Made by a program: the position numbers and the translations under genes. A DNA stretch of 64,000 bases, taken from the NCBI GenBank assembly GCA_018712515.1, contig DVGW01000030.1, positions 1 to 64,000 of the forward strand, in the 5' to 3' direction. The notes beneath the pieces were generated by a model. That model was not told the origin of the DNA, made no database searches, and was given only the letters and a program-made list of their open reading frames with translations. The stretch is from Aphodovivens avicola (lineage in GTDB: Bacteria > Actinomycetota > Coriobacteriia > Coriobacteriales > Eggerthellaceae). Below are positions 8,035 through 16,684 of the stretch, one piece after another; positions within the stretch are counted from its first letter, which is position 1, and each line of letters begins with the position of its first letter.

Positions 8035-9408
8035 TTACGCTGATCTGCTGAAATAATCACGCAGAAAAGCATCCGAAGTTGAAGCCTGCCCGCGTGCGGC
8101 CTCATATGCCTCGATCGGATCGGCGAGGCGCTCCTCCAAGGCATCCAAGACGGGCTGTCCCGGATCGATCGGCAACGCCGCCGCGAGGGAGGCGGCTTCC
8201 TTGTCCGCCGCGTTGTAGGCATCGTTCTGCTCGACGGCAGCCGCCGTATCGCGCGCCAGCAGCGCGTCGTTCGACGCCACGGCGTATCCCAACGCCTCGA
8301 TACGCTTGTCGAGATAGGCGATCTGGGCGCTCAAATCCACCTCGGCGTCCTCCTGTGCCAATACCTCCATGGTCGCGCGCACATCGCTGAACAGGGAGGA
8401 TGCTTCGTTGGAGAGTTCCGTGGATCGGGTGATCGCCTCTTGCGAGTTCTCACCCGCAAGCTGCGCGGCCTCGCGCGCCAGGCTGTCCGCCTCGCCCGTC
8501 TGCTGCCAGGCCTCCCTCACCCGTTCGTAGAGGCTCTTCATGCCGACGGAGTCCTCGAGGATCCTCCATCCTTGGTCGACCAACGTCTGCCGCGCGGCCG
8601 AAGTCGCCATGAGGGCATCGGCAGCCTCGCGCTCCACCGTCTCGCGAAGGCCCTGCATGGCCTCGTCAGCCTTGCTTTCCGCCAGCTGAAGTGACGAGCC
8701 TATGGAGGCGAGATCGCCCTGCCGATCGTTGAAGAACGTCTCCGCTTGGTCGCCCAGAGGATCCTGCAGCGCATCGTCGAGGGCTAAGAGGAACTCATCC
8801 GTCGAGGTCAAGGAGTCGGCGGATTCCTGCAGCAGCTGCGTGTTCTGTTGATAGCGGACATTGTCCTGATAGAGGTAGAGAAGCCCCGCGCCCGCCAATG
8901 TGACGATGATCACCGCGCAGAGGACGCCCGCGAGGATCTTCCCCTTCCGACGGCGGGCCTTGCGCCAGGCGATCTCCTCCTCCGAGGTGCGGCCGGTGCT
9001 GCGCGGCGCGCGCTCGAAGCGGGAGGGTGAAGGCTGCGCCGGCTTCGGAGCCTTGGGCTCTGCCTGGGGCAGCGGAACCGCGGGAGCCTCGGATGAGGGT
9101 TTGTCGGACTCCACCGGCTTGACCAGGGAAGGAGTGCTCGAAACCGACGAGGGAACCGGCGAAGAGCCTCCCATCAACGCCGCGAGCTCGTCCTTCTTCG
9201 GAGTGGCGGGGGGTTTCCGCCGACCGATCGGCAGCGTGAAGAGGCGAATGCGGCCGAAACCCCTCGCCTGATCGCTCGACGGATCCTTTCCATCGTCCAG
9301 CGCGTTGCGGGCGGCATCCAGGACGCTGAACGAAAGTTCGTTCGACGTGCCCCGTGTGCTCTTCTTCACGTGGGCGGCGTGGTTGAGTTTGTCGGAACGT
9401 TTGCTCAT
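8035..9408 (-). CDS. Single-pass membrane protein with long coiled-coil domain, function unknown
   Basis: The 457-residue protein has three parts. Residues 1-155 are a basic, Pro/Ser-rich, probably disordered cytoplasmic region. One transmembrane helix follows at about 158-180 (KILAGVLCAVIIVTLAGAGL). Residues 181-457 are Glu/Ala/Leu/Gln-rich with heptad character and an extended coiled coil, predicted extracytoplasmic by the positive-inside rule (RRRKGK precedes the TM helix). I do not recognise a family. It starts 30 nt after the dinG-like stop codon on the same strand, so it is probably co-transcribed with it, and it precedes the M28-like membrane gene. Confidence 0.7.
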   Translation of the reverse strand: MSKRSDKLNHAAHVKKSTRGTSNELSFSVLDAARNALDDGKDPSSDQARGFGRIRLFTLPIGRRKPPATPKKDELAALMGGSSPVPSSVSSTPSLVKPVESDKPSSEAPAVPLPQAEPKAPKPAQPSPSRFERAPRSTGRTSEEEIAWRKARRRKGKILAGVLCAVIIVTLAGAGLLYLYQDNVRYQQNTQLLQESADSLTSTDEFLLALDDALQDPLGDQAETFFNDRQGDLASIGSSLQLAESKADEAMQGLRETVEREAADALMATSAARQTLVDQGWRILEDSVGMKSLYERVREAWQQTGEADSLAREAAQLAGENSQEAITRSTELSNEASSLFSDVRATMEVLAQEDAEVDLSAQIAYLDKRIEALGYAVASNDALLARDTAAAVEQNDAYNAADKEAASLAAALPIDPGQPVLDALEERLADPIEAYEAARGQASTSDAFLRDYFSRSA

Positions 9409-9438
9409 GATCTCGGCAGCGTCTTTCCGTGCGCCGCG

Positions 9439-12400
9439 TTAGCGCAGCATCTCCAACGCGGCGACGATCTCATCCGCGGAACGCACTTTCACCGTATGGC
9501 TGGGAAGCGAGTTCAGAAACGATTTCCCATAGCCTTTCGTCAACAGGCGGCGATCGGCGAGGATGAGCACGCCCGTGTCGTCGGCTTTCCGGATCAAACG
9601 CCCAGCTGCTTGCTTGGTTTCTATGATTGCCTTCGGAAGGACGTAATGACGCCACGCCTGGTCATCGCGTGCCGCGCGTTCGCAGGAAAGCGGATCCGTC
9701 GGCTTCGAGAACGGCAGTTTGGGTATGATGACGCCTTTCAGCGTCGCACCGGGGGCATCGAAACCCTCCCAGAAGCTTTTCAACGCGAACAGCGAGAGAT
9801 GCTCGTCGGCGAGGAAATCGTCTCGCAAGCCTTTGACCGACACACCCCACTTCTGGCACACCAGACGCAGGTCGTTCTTCTTAAGCTCGGGCTGGACCGT
9901 TTCGAAGCACTTCTCCATCTCGCGCCTGTTGGTGAACAGCGTGAGCATCGAACCGCCCTGTGCGAGATGGGTGCGGATGAGAAGCTGCTCAAGCGCCGGA
10001 AGATAGCGCGGGTCGTTCGGTTCGGGGATGTCGTCGACCACGTACACGACCATGTTGTTGTCGAAGTCGTAGCTGGAGTCCAGCTCCAAAAGGCGGCTGT
10101 GGGCGCCCTCCCCCTCGTTCAACCCCATGGCGTTCTCGAAGGAACGGAAGCTTCCGTCGACGGAAAGCGTGGCCGAGGTGAAGACCGTCGACCGCGTGCG
10201 GGCGTAAAGCGTCTCGTTCAATGCCGAACCCACGTTCACGAGCAGGGCCTCGAGAACCTCCGCCGCACGATCCTTCTTGCGGCACAGCGTCGCGGAGTAG
10301 GCGAACCCCTCTGGCGCGATGTCGAGGATGACCTCTGAGGCCGCGATGATGTCCTTCAGATCCATCGCCACGGCGGCGATCTCGCGCTGGACATCGGCGG
10401 CGCCTTCGATCTCCTCAAGATAGCCGACGAGCTCCTGGCATGACGACACCAGCTTCTCGGCCTTCTCCCTCATGGTCGCACCGAAGGATGCGAGCGACTG
10501 GAAAACGCTGCTGCGGCGGATATCGTCGTTGATCCACAGATCCACGTATTCGTAGCCATGGCTGCGCTTGCTCGCATCGAAATACAGCAGATCCTTCATA
10601 TGCGCGCAGAAATCACGGACTGCCGCAGCATAGGCGCTTCCCGCCGAACGGGCCTTTGAGGAGAGGGCGTGGTACAGCGTCGCCTTCTCGTCTTCCGCGG
10701 CCGTCTGAACGCGCCGCTCCGCACGGGAGAAGACCGTGCGCGTCGATTCCGCGGCGTCGACCCTCTCAGCCAACCTGAGAAGATCCTCGGCAGTCAGCTT
10801 GACTGAAAACGCACGGCGTGCCTCGTCCTCCGCGTTATGCGCCTCGTCGACCACCCATTGCTTGACAGGCGGTAGCAACCCGCCGTCGGCGGCCAGATCG
10901 CAGAACAGCAGGCTGTGGTTCGTCACCACGATGTCGGCGTTCTCCGCGCGGCGGCGAGCACCGTGGACGAAGCACGACGACCCGAAATAGGGGCATTTGC
11001 GGCGCAGGCAATCGTGGCTCGTGGTGGTGATGGAGACGCGCGGCAACAGGCGGTAGTCGATTTTCAGCGTGTCCATATCGTCGTAGTCTGTTTGCTCGAT
11101 ATAGGACAGCACCGCCGCCAGCGCCGGTGCCTGGGTCTTCAGCTCGCCCTGGACCTCCCTCTCGCGGGGCCCTTCCTGCGCGAGGCGATCAACCTTCCGA
11201 AGGCAGGGATAGTGGGAGAATCCCTTGAGGGACGCGTAGACGAGTTCCCTTCCCAATCCGCTTTCGCACAGCGCCTGGGACAGGGCGGGAAGCTCGCGGT
11301 AGACGAGCTGGTCCAAAAGGGCGTTCGTCTTCGTCGCGATGCCGACCGTCGCGTTGCTGCGGAGCGCCATCAACGCGCTGGGAACCAGGTAGGCCATGGA
11401 TTTGCCGACACCCGTGCCCGCCTCGACGACGAGGTTGTCTCCCTCGTCGAACGCATCGCGGATGGCCTGCGCCATCTGCACCTGCTCTTTTCGCGTCTCG
11501 AACGAAGGATAGAGCGATCCGACAAGGCCTTCGGACGAGAACGCTTCGGAGATCTCTTCCGATGAGGGGACGCTCAACGGAGCCGATTCCTCAGCTTCCT
11601 CCGATTTGGATGCGGTTCGCTGTTCTTTTCCAGCCACAAGCCGACTCCAGCGCATCGACCGGAGGGAGAAGGAACGCTCTTTCGCCGACGAGGACTCTCC
11701 GGCTTCGCTTTCCTTATCCCCAGCCTCCTTGTTGCGGGAGGCGAAATACTCGAAAACCACGCGCGTCTGCCATTGCTCGCGCGACGCCATGCCGGCTATG
11801 TTGGAAACGAGCTCGGAAGGCATCGCCTCCACAGCTGCAAGGAGGATCCTGAACGCCGCGCACGTCGCCGCGACATCGGCGTCCGCCCGGTGCGTCGAAA
11901 GAGGGGCGTCGAACGCCTTCACGATATCGATCAGACGGTGAGATTTGAGGCGGGGCAGCGCGATGCGCGCGAGGTCGAGGGAGTCGATCCAAGTGTTTTC
12001 CAAAAGGGGGTAACCGCTCGGATGGCGCGTGGTGAACGTTCGGTCAAACCCGACGTTGTGCGCCACGATCTTGGAGGTGCCGACGAACTCGACAAGCGAA
12101 GCCAACGCCTCCTTCGGCAGAGGGGCATCCGCCACGTCCTCATCATGGATGTTCGTGAGGTGGGCGACATCTTCAGGAATCGGCTTACCCGGATTCACGA
12201 ACGTGATGAACCATTCTGTGATCTCGCCGCGTTCCATGCGTGCCGCAGCGATCTGCGTCAACTCGTCATGGTTGAAGGAGAAGCCCGTGGTCTCGGTGTC
12301 CAAGACGACGATATCGGTGTCCAACTCACCAAAATCGGCTTCCGCGGCCCTCGACGGGAGAGATGCGTAACGGGAGATGATGCTATCGGGAGTGCCATCG

Positions 12401-12450
12401 CTGACGAACTGCAGCAAGGCCGGGGATATCTGTTCGGTTTGGTTTTCCAT
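9439..12450 (-). CDS. dinG: DinG-family helicase with N-terminal DnaQ-like 3'-5' exonuclease
   Basis: The protein has 1003 residues. Residues 45-200 form a DEDDh exonuclease domain: Exo I is DTETTG at 51-56, and Exo III is the HRADADVAA block. After a charged linker comes an XPD/DinG-type superfamily 2 helicase with Walker A EAGTGVGKS, cysteines in the Fe-S cluster region (CLRRKCPYFGSSC), the DEAH box VVDEAHNAED, and motif VI near QAAGRLIRKADDTG. This architecture matches the Bacillus-type DinG. DinG proteins unwind DNA, R-loops or G-quadruplexes in damage tolerance. In some Gram-positive homologues the helicase motifs are degenerate, but here Walker A and DEAH look intact. It is the first gene of a minus-strand unit. 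Confidence 0.9.
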   Translation of the reverse strand: MENQTEQISPALLQFVSDGTPDSIISRYASLPSRAAEADFGELDTDIVVLDTETTGFSFNHDELTQIAAARMERGEITEWFITFVNPGKPIPEDVAHLTNIHDEDVADAPLPKEALASLVEFVGTSKIVAHNVGFDRTFTTRHPSGYPLLENTWIDSLDLARIALPRLKSHRLIDIVKAFDAPLSTHRADADVAATCAAFRILLAAVEAMPSELVSNIAGMASREQWQTRVVFEYFASRNKEAGDKESEAGESSSAKERSFSLRSMRWSRLVAGKEQRTASKSEEAEESAPLSVPSSEEISEAFSSEGLVGSLYPSFETRKEQVQMAQAIRDAFDEGDNLVVEAGTGVGKSMAYLVPSALMALRSNATVGIATKTNALLDQLVYRELPALSQALCESGLGRELVYASLKGFSHYPCLRKVDRLAQEGPREREVQGELKTQAPALAAVLSYIEQTDYDDMDTLKIDYRLLPRVSITTTSHDCLRRKCPYFGSSCFVHGARRRAENADIVVTNHSLLFCDLAADGGLLPPVKQWVVDEAHNAEDEARRAFSVKLTAEDLLRLAERVDAAESTRTVFSRAERRVQTAAEDEKATLYHALSSKARSAGSAYAAAVRDFCAHMKDLLYFDASKRSHGYEYVDLWINDDIRRSSVFQSLASFGATMREKAEKLVSSCQELVGYLEEIEGAADVQREIAAVAMDLKDIIAASEVILDIAPEGFAYSATLCRKKDRAAEVLEALLVNVGSALNETLYARTRSTVFTSATLSVDGSFRSFENAMGLNEGEGAHSRLLELDSSYDFDNNMVVYVVDDIPEPNDPRYLPALEQLLIRTHLAQGGSMLTLFTNRREMEKCFETVQPELKKNDLRLVCQKWGVSVKGLRDDFLADEHLSLFALKSFWEGFDAPGATLKGVIIPKLPFSKPTDPLSCERAARDDQAWRHYVLPKAIIETKQAAGRLIRKADDTGVLILADRRLLTKGYGKSFLNSLPSHTVKVRSADEIVAALEMLR

Positions 12451-12624
12451 ACGACCAGACTATCATCTATTATTGGTTCGTACAAACGGATCAGGTATTA
12501 CTCCATCGGGAAACCCTTTTCCGAAGCTTGTACGCCTATCATCGCCGTTTTAGCGATTTGGTTTCGACGGTAACGATTCCTGTTTGAAACCATCGCCTCC
12601 GTTATCGTCAGAAGGGATTCCTCC

Positions 12625-13293
12625 ATGATCAGCGACATTGCGCTCGGTTACGCGGGCGCCTATGAGCGTTTCGACACGGTATCCAAAAAGGAGGCATCTG
12701 CTTTGGTAGGTGCCGATAACCTTGTCGGAGATCGCTTCTCCATTGAGTTCAAGGTCGAGAACGGCGTCGTCACTGCCTGGATGAAGAACAAGTTCGATGC
12801 GCTGGTAGGCTACTTCAACCCCGAGGTTTCCCGCCAGCTGCAGATCTACGATGCGCGTGGATGGAAGATCACCGCGCTTATGTCGTTCGTCGCCTATGTC
12901 GACACGCCCTCCCCTGGTGAATACTGGGGAGAAGCCGCACTGATCTGCTACGACCCCCGCCGCGAGGCAGAGGCGTTCGAAAATTTCATCTCCACCGTCG
13001 GAGGCATGCTCGAGGAGGCGATCCGACCCGATATCTCCCTGAGCAACGACGGTGTGTCGCATGTGATCGAAACAAACGGATCATGGAAACCGACCGCGCG
13101 CGTGCCCTTTCCCGATAAAGAGCAGGGCATGGTGATCCTTAAGAGGCGCCGCAAGTTCTCGGAAAGCATGATCGAACAAGGACGCGCCGGCAACAAAGGC
13201 TGTTATGCGGTCAGTTGGGCATTCATCGCCCTTCTTGCCGCGGCCATCGTTGTCGGCGCGTTTTACGGTCTTAAAGCGGTAGGAGTGTTTTAA
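12625..13293 (+). CDS. Tail-anchored protein of unknown function
   Basis: The 222-residue protein is mostly a soluble alpha/beta domain (residues 1-190) and ends with one hydrophobic helix (VSWAFIALLAAAIVVGAFYG). It should therefore be anchored by its C-terminus with the body in the cytoplasm. It has no signal peptide and no motif that I recognise. A possible RBS (AGAAGGG) lies about 8 nt before the ATG. It is divergent from dinG and convergent with ddl, whose stop codon it overlaps by 4 bp at 13290-13293. It may be a lineage-specific protein. Confidence 0.65.
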   Translation: MISDIALGYAGAYERFDTVSKKEASALVGADNLVGDRFSIEFKVENGVVTAWMKNKFDALVGYFNPEVSRQLQIYDARGWKITALMSFVAYVDTPSPGEYWGEAALICYDPRREAEAFENFISTVGGMLEEAIRPDISLSNDGVSHVIETNGSWKPTARVPFPDKEQGMVILKRRRKFSESMIEQGRAGNKGCYAVSWAFIALLAAAIVVGAFYGLKAVGVF

Positions 13294-14240
13294 TCCTCGA
13301 TATCGAAAGCGAGCTCGATCAGCTTCTTGCAAAGCTCCTCGTACGACAGTCCGATTTTCGACGCGGCGTCGGGGAGAAGCGAGGTCGCCGTCATGCCGGG
13401 CAGCGTGTTCGTCTCCAGGATCCAGAAATCCCCGTTTTCTTCCAGAAGGAAATCAGTACGCGAGTATCCATGGCATCCGATCGCCTTATGCGCCTGCTCG
13501 GCACAGGAGCGGATCTTCGCGGCGATGGATTCGTCGATCTCAGCGGGACAGATATGGGTCGATCCACCCGGGGAGTATTTGGCATCGAAATCGTAGAACT
13601 CATTTCGCGGGACGATCTCGATGATCGGCAGCGCGGTGGGGTTAGCATTGCCGATAACGCCGACGGTGAGCTCTCTTGCTTTGCAGTATTTTTCAACGAG
13701 AACCTGATCGTCATGCTCGTAGGCCTTCTTGATGGCCTCTTCGATCGCAGCAGCGCCTTCCTCGATATACAGACCGATGGAGCTGCCTTCCTTGGAAGCT
13801 TTGATCACGCAATGATCGCCCAACTGCTCGATGATCGACTCGATGGAGTACCCGTCTTCTTTGACGAGGGTGATCGAAGGAAGCGTCGGAAGGCCAGCAT
13901 CACGGTAGCACTGCTTCGCGTTGCATTTGCTCATCGCCAGGGCACTCGCATAGACGCCGGATCCGGTATAGGGAAGACCGATCGTCTCAAGAAAACCCTG
14001 AATCGTGCCATCTTCTCCACCTCGCCCATGAAGCGCGAGGAATGCGACGTCGTAATCGTTGTGGATGAGGTCAATCAGATCGTCCTTCTCAGCCGGATCC
14101 AATTCCGTCACCTGAAAACCAACGCTCCTCAGAGCTTCGGCGACCGCGGCGCCTGACGCAAGCGAAACCTCCCTTTCGCCGCTGCATCCGCCACGCAGAA
14201 CAGCCACCTTGCACGTCGTCGGATTAAGAGCTTCCGCCAT
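13290..14240 (-). CDS. ddl: D-alanine--D-alanine ligase
   Basis: This 316-residue ATP-grasp enzyme joins two D-alanines for peptidoglycan precursor synthesis in the cytoplasm. Motifs seen are VAVLRGGCSGEREVSLASG at the N-terminus, the HGRGGEDGTIQG block, the ATP-binding CVIKASKEGSSIGLY, and the metal-binding C-terminal DFLLEENGDFWILETNTLPGM. The length is typical of DdlB-type enzymes. An RBS (GAAGGGGG) precedes the ATG. The next genes on either side are convergent or divergent, so ddl is probably monocistronic. The omega-loop residue that sets vancomycin-type (D-Lac) specificity is not settled here. Confidence 0.93.
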   Translation of the reverse strand: MAEALNPTTCKVAVLRGGCSGEREVSLASGAAVAEALRSVGFQVTELDPAEKDDLIDLIHNDYDVAFLALHGRGGEDGTIQGFLETIGLPYTGSGVYASALAMSKCNAKQCYRDAGLPTLPSITLVKEDGYSIESIIEQLGDHCVIKASKEGSSIGLYIEEGAAAIEEAIKKAYEHDDQVLVEKYCKARELTVGVIGNANPTALPIIEIVPRNEFYDFDAKYSPGGSTHICPAEIDESIAAKIRSCAEQAHKAIGCHGYSRTDFLLEENGDFWILETNTLPGMTATSLLPDAASKIGLSYEELCKKLIELAFDIED

Positions 14241-14346
14241 ATGGCATCCCCCTTCTATAGGATAAGCAACGACGGCATGATTCTACACTGCTCAACCTCG
14301 CTCGCTGATGAGAATATCCGACTATTCCTATTTCCTTCCATCCTGA

Positions 14347-14362
14347 TGTTTCACGTGAAACA
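14347..14362. promoter_or_regulatory. parS: parS site (perfect)
   Basis: TGTTTCACGTGAAACA matches the Spo0J/ParB consensus exactly. The palindrome extends to 20 bp (14345-14364). It lies between ddl and rlmN, over the position expected for the rlmN -35 box. Confidence 0.9.
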
Positions 14363-14382
14363 TCTCCGACAGAGCCATCCGT

Positions 14383-14388
14383 TATAAT
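14383..14388 (+). promoter_or_regulatory. rlmN -10 box abutting the start codon
   Basis: A perfect TATAAT ends six bases before the rlmN ATG (14395), which predicts a leaderless mRNA. The -35 region is weak and is overlapped by the parS site. Confidence 0.55.
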
Positions 14389-14394
14389 CGCAAC

Positions 14395-15435
14395 ATGGAT
14401 ACTTCGAATACAACACGGCAGATAAAGAGTTACTCACGTGAAAAGCTCGGTTCGTTGATGGATGAATATGGGCAACCTCGGTATCGAGCGGGTCAGATCA
14501 TCCAATGGCTCTATCAAAGGGGAGCAACATCGTACGATCAGATGACTGACTTATCGAAAGCTCTTCGTCAACAGCTTGAAGCAGAACATCCGCTCTGCAC
14601 ACCGACCATCGTTGATAAGCAGATTTCCCGCGATGGCACGAGAAAATATCTTCTTCGATTTGATGATGGATGCTTAGTTGAGACCGTCGGCATCCCTTCT
14701 TCCGACAATCGTCTCACTGTCTGCTTCTCCACCCAGGTAGGATGCCCGATGGGTTGCGTGTTTTGCGCGACGGGGAAAGAAGGTTTCACCAGAAACCTTG
14801 TCATTGGAGAGATCATTGACCAGATTTTGGTCGTTCAAAACGATTTCGGTAAACGTGTGACCAACCTTGTCGGAATGGGCCAGGGCGAGCCCTTCCTGAA
14901 CTACGATGCAGTAATCGGAGCCCTCGATATCATCAACTCGAAGAAGGGCCTTAACATCGGAGCGCGCAAGATCACGCTTTCGACATGCGGCATCATCAAA
15001 GGCATCCAACGCTTCTCCCAGGTGAAGGAACAATACACGCTGGCCATCTCGCTGCATGCCGCGCGCCAGGAAGTGCGCGATCGAATCATGCCCCACGCGT
15101 CCTCCCAACCGCTTTCCCAACTGAAAGAGGCTCTGAAGGATTATCTTGACGAGACCAATCGTAGAATCACCTTCGAATATACCCTCATAAAAGGCATCAA
15201 CGATTCGGAAGCCGATTTGAAAGCATTGCTTTCCTTCGTCTCGGGACTGCTCTGCCACATCAATCTCATCCAGTTGAACAGCATTTCTGATTCCCCTTTC
15301 CAGCCGAGCAGTTCTGAGACCGTTTCTATATGGAAAAGAACTATTGAGCAGAACGGCATCGAAACAACGATCCGTCTTTCAAAAGGCTCCGACATTTCTG
15401 GTGCGTGCGGCCAGCTGAAAAACTCTCGGAAGTGA
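14395..15435 (+). CDS. rlmN: 23S rRNA (adenine-C2)-methyltransferase RlmN
   Basis: This 346-residue radical SAM enzyme methylates A2503 of 23S rRNA and, in characterised homologues, A37 of some tRNAs. The [4Fe-4S] cluster motif CPMGCVFC is at residues 117-124. Before it is the N-terminal accessory domain (SYSREKLGSLMDEYGQPRYRAGQI), and the catalytic C-terminal cysteine is in the GACGQL segment near the end. GMGQGEP is the SAM-binding GGE-like motif. No RBS is present and the -10 box touches the gene, so translation is probably leaderless. It is convergent with parB, with two hairpins between them. Confidence 0.95.
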   Translation: MDTSNTTRQIKSYSREKLGSLMDEYGQPRYRAGQIIQWLYQRGATSYDQMTDLSKALRQQLEAEHPLCTPTIVDKQISRDGTRKYLLRFDDGCLVETVGIPSSDNRLTVCFSTQVGCPMGCVFCATGKEGFTRNLVIGEIIDQILVVQNDFGKRVTNLVGMGQGEPFLNYDAVIGALDIINSKKGLNIGARKITLSTCGIIKGIQRFSQVKEQYTLAISLHAARQEVRDRIMPHASSQPLSQLKEALKDYLDETNRRITFEYTLIKGINDSEADLKALLSFVSGLLCHINLIQLNSISDSPFQPSSSETVSIWKRTIEQNGIETTIRLSKGSDISGACGQLKNSRK

Positions 15436-15453
15436 GTTCTTCTTCATAAGATA

Positions 15454-15481
15454 GAGAGGACACCTCGTAAGGTGCCCTCTC
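15454..15481 (+). terminator. Hairpin after rlmN
   Basis: GAGAGG-a-CACC pairs with GGTG-c-CCTCTC over a 6-nt loop. There is no T-run, so it may be a weak terminator or a stabilising 3' hairpin. Confidence 0.45.
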
Positions 15482-15491
15482 AGCGTAATGA

Positions 15492-15527
15492 AAAAGCGGG
15501 GTGTTTCACGTGAAACACCCCGCTTTT
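15492..15527. promoter_or_regulatory. parS: parS site forming the core of a 36-bp terminator-like palindrome
   Basis: Positions 15502-15517 are the perfect parS TGTTTCACGTGAAACA. It is extended on both sides by GC-rich arms (AAAAGCGGGG / CCCCGCTTTT) into a 36-bp perfect palindrome between the convergent rlmN and parB genes. The outer A/T tracts give it the look of a bidirectional intrinsic terminator, so one sequence may serve both chromosome segregation and termination. Confidence 0.85.
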
Positions 15528-15550
15528 CTTCTCCTCACAGCAGCGATTTT

Positions 15551-16684
15551 TTATTCAGCGGATGATGTGATCTCATTGAAGAGGCGCTGCAGGTCCTCCT
15601 CATCCTTGAATTCGATCTCGATCTTGTTCTTACCCTGAACGGTCTTCACCTTCACGTTCGTGTGAAGCACATCGCGCAGCGTTTTCGCGACCTTCTTGAA
15701 CGAGGCGGGGGAAGGAGTGTGCGACGTACGCGAGGAAGGATCCTTCTTTCCGGACATCAACCGGGCGATCGCTTCGGTCTCACGCACCGAAAGCTTTTCC
15801 TCGACCAATTTCGCCGTCAGTTTCTGACGTCCCTCGGCGGTCGGAATGGAGAGGATGGCGCGGGCATGACCGGCCGTGATCTTCTCCTCGAACAGCAATT
15901 GCTGAGCTTCTTCGGGAAGCTCGAGCAAACGCAGCGCATTGGCGATCGTGGAACGTCCCTTCGAGACAACCTGGGCGACTTCGGATTGCGTCAGGTTCAT
16001 CCGCTCCATCAAACGACGGTATCCATAAGCTTCTTCGATCGGATTCAAATCGGATCGCTGGATATTCTCGATAAGGGCGAGCTCGAGAGCCTTATCCTCA
16101 TCAGCGTCTTTGATGCGGACGGGCATTTTCTCCATCTTTAGGTAACGGCACGCCTGCCACCTGCGCTCGCCAGCGATGATCTGATACTTCCCATTCGCCA
16201 TCGGGCGCACGACGATCGGTTGAAGCAAACCGTCTTTCTTGATGGATGCGGCGAGTTCCTCGATCTCCTCCTGCTTGAAATTAGTACGAGGCTGATCGGG
16301 ATTCGGTTCGATATCGGCGACGGCGACCTCATCCGTCGGCTTCTCGGCGATCTCAGGCTCCGGCTCCTTCTTTTCGGACGGAGTAGGAGCAGTCACCGCC
16401 TCGGAGGGCGAAGGCTTTTCAATGATAACCTCGGGCTGCTTATTCACGACAGGGAGTTTCGGAGAAGGCTGCGAAGTCTTGTTCGCCGCCATCTCGGTAT
16501 TCATCACCTGCTGAAGATCGGAGGATTCGATCACAACACGCTCGGTAGAGGAAGGCTTCTTTTCAACCGGTTTCTGAGCAACTTGCTCTTCTTCAACGGG
16601 TTTATCCTGTTGAGGTTCGTCGTAATATCCACCGAGAAGCGAGTTCAGCCCTCTACCCAAACCGCTGCGCGTCGATTTAACCAC
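15551..16684 (-). CDS. parB: Chromosome-partitioning protein ParB (Spo0J)
   Basis: The protein has 377 residues. The first ~110 are a charged Pro/Glu/Ser-rich extension after an MVKSTRSGLGRGLNSLLGG start typical of ParB. Residues ~120-200 form the CTPase/ParB-Srx domain (EVAVADIEPNPDQPRTNF, then KYQIIAGERRWQA, the GERRxRA-type box). A helix-turn-helix (LTQSEVAQVVSKGRSTIANALRLLELPE) and a C-terminal dimerisation domain follow. ParB loads on parS as a CTP-dependent clamp and condenses the origin. The GTG start overlaps the parA stop by 8 bp, indicating translational coupling. parS sites flank the operon at both ends. Confidence 0.95.
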   Translation of the reverse strand: MVKSTRSGLGRGLNSLLGGYYDEPQQDKPVEEEQVAQKPVEKKPSSTERVVIESSDLQQVMNTEMAANKTSQPSPKLPVVNKQPEVIIEKPSPSEAVTAPTPSEKKEPEPEIAEKPTDEVAVADIEPNPDQPRTNFKQEEIEELAASIKKDGLLQPIVVRPMANGKYQIIAGERRWQACRYLKMEKMPVRIKDADEDKALELALIENIQRSDLNPIEEAYGYRRLMERMNLTQSEVAQVVSKGRSTIANALRLLELPEEAQQLLFEEKITAGHARAILSIPTAEGRQKLTAKLVEEKLSVRETEAIARLMSGKKDPSSRTSHTPSPASFKKVAKTLRDVLHTNVKVKTVQGKNKIEIEFKDEEDLQRLFNEITSSAE

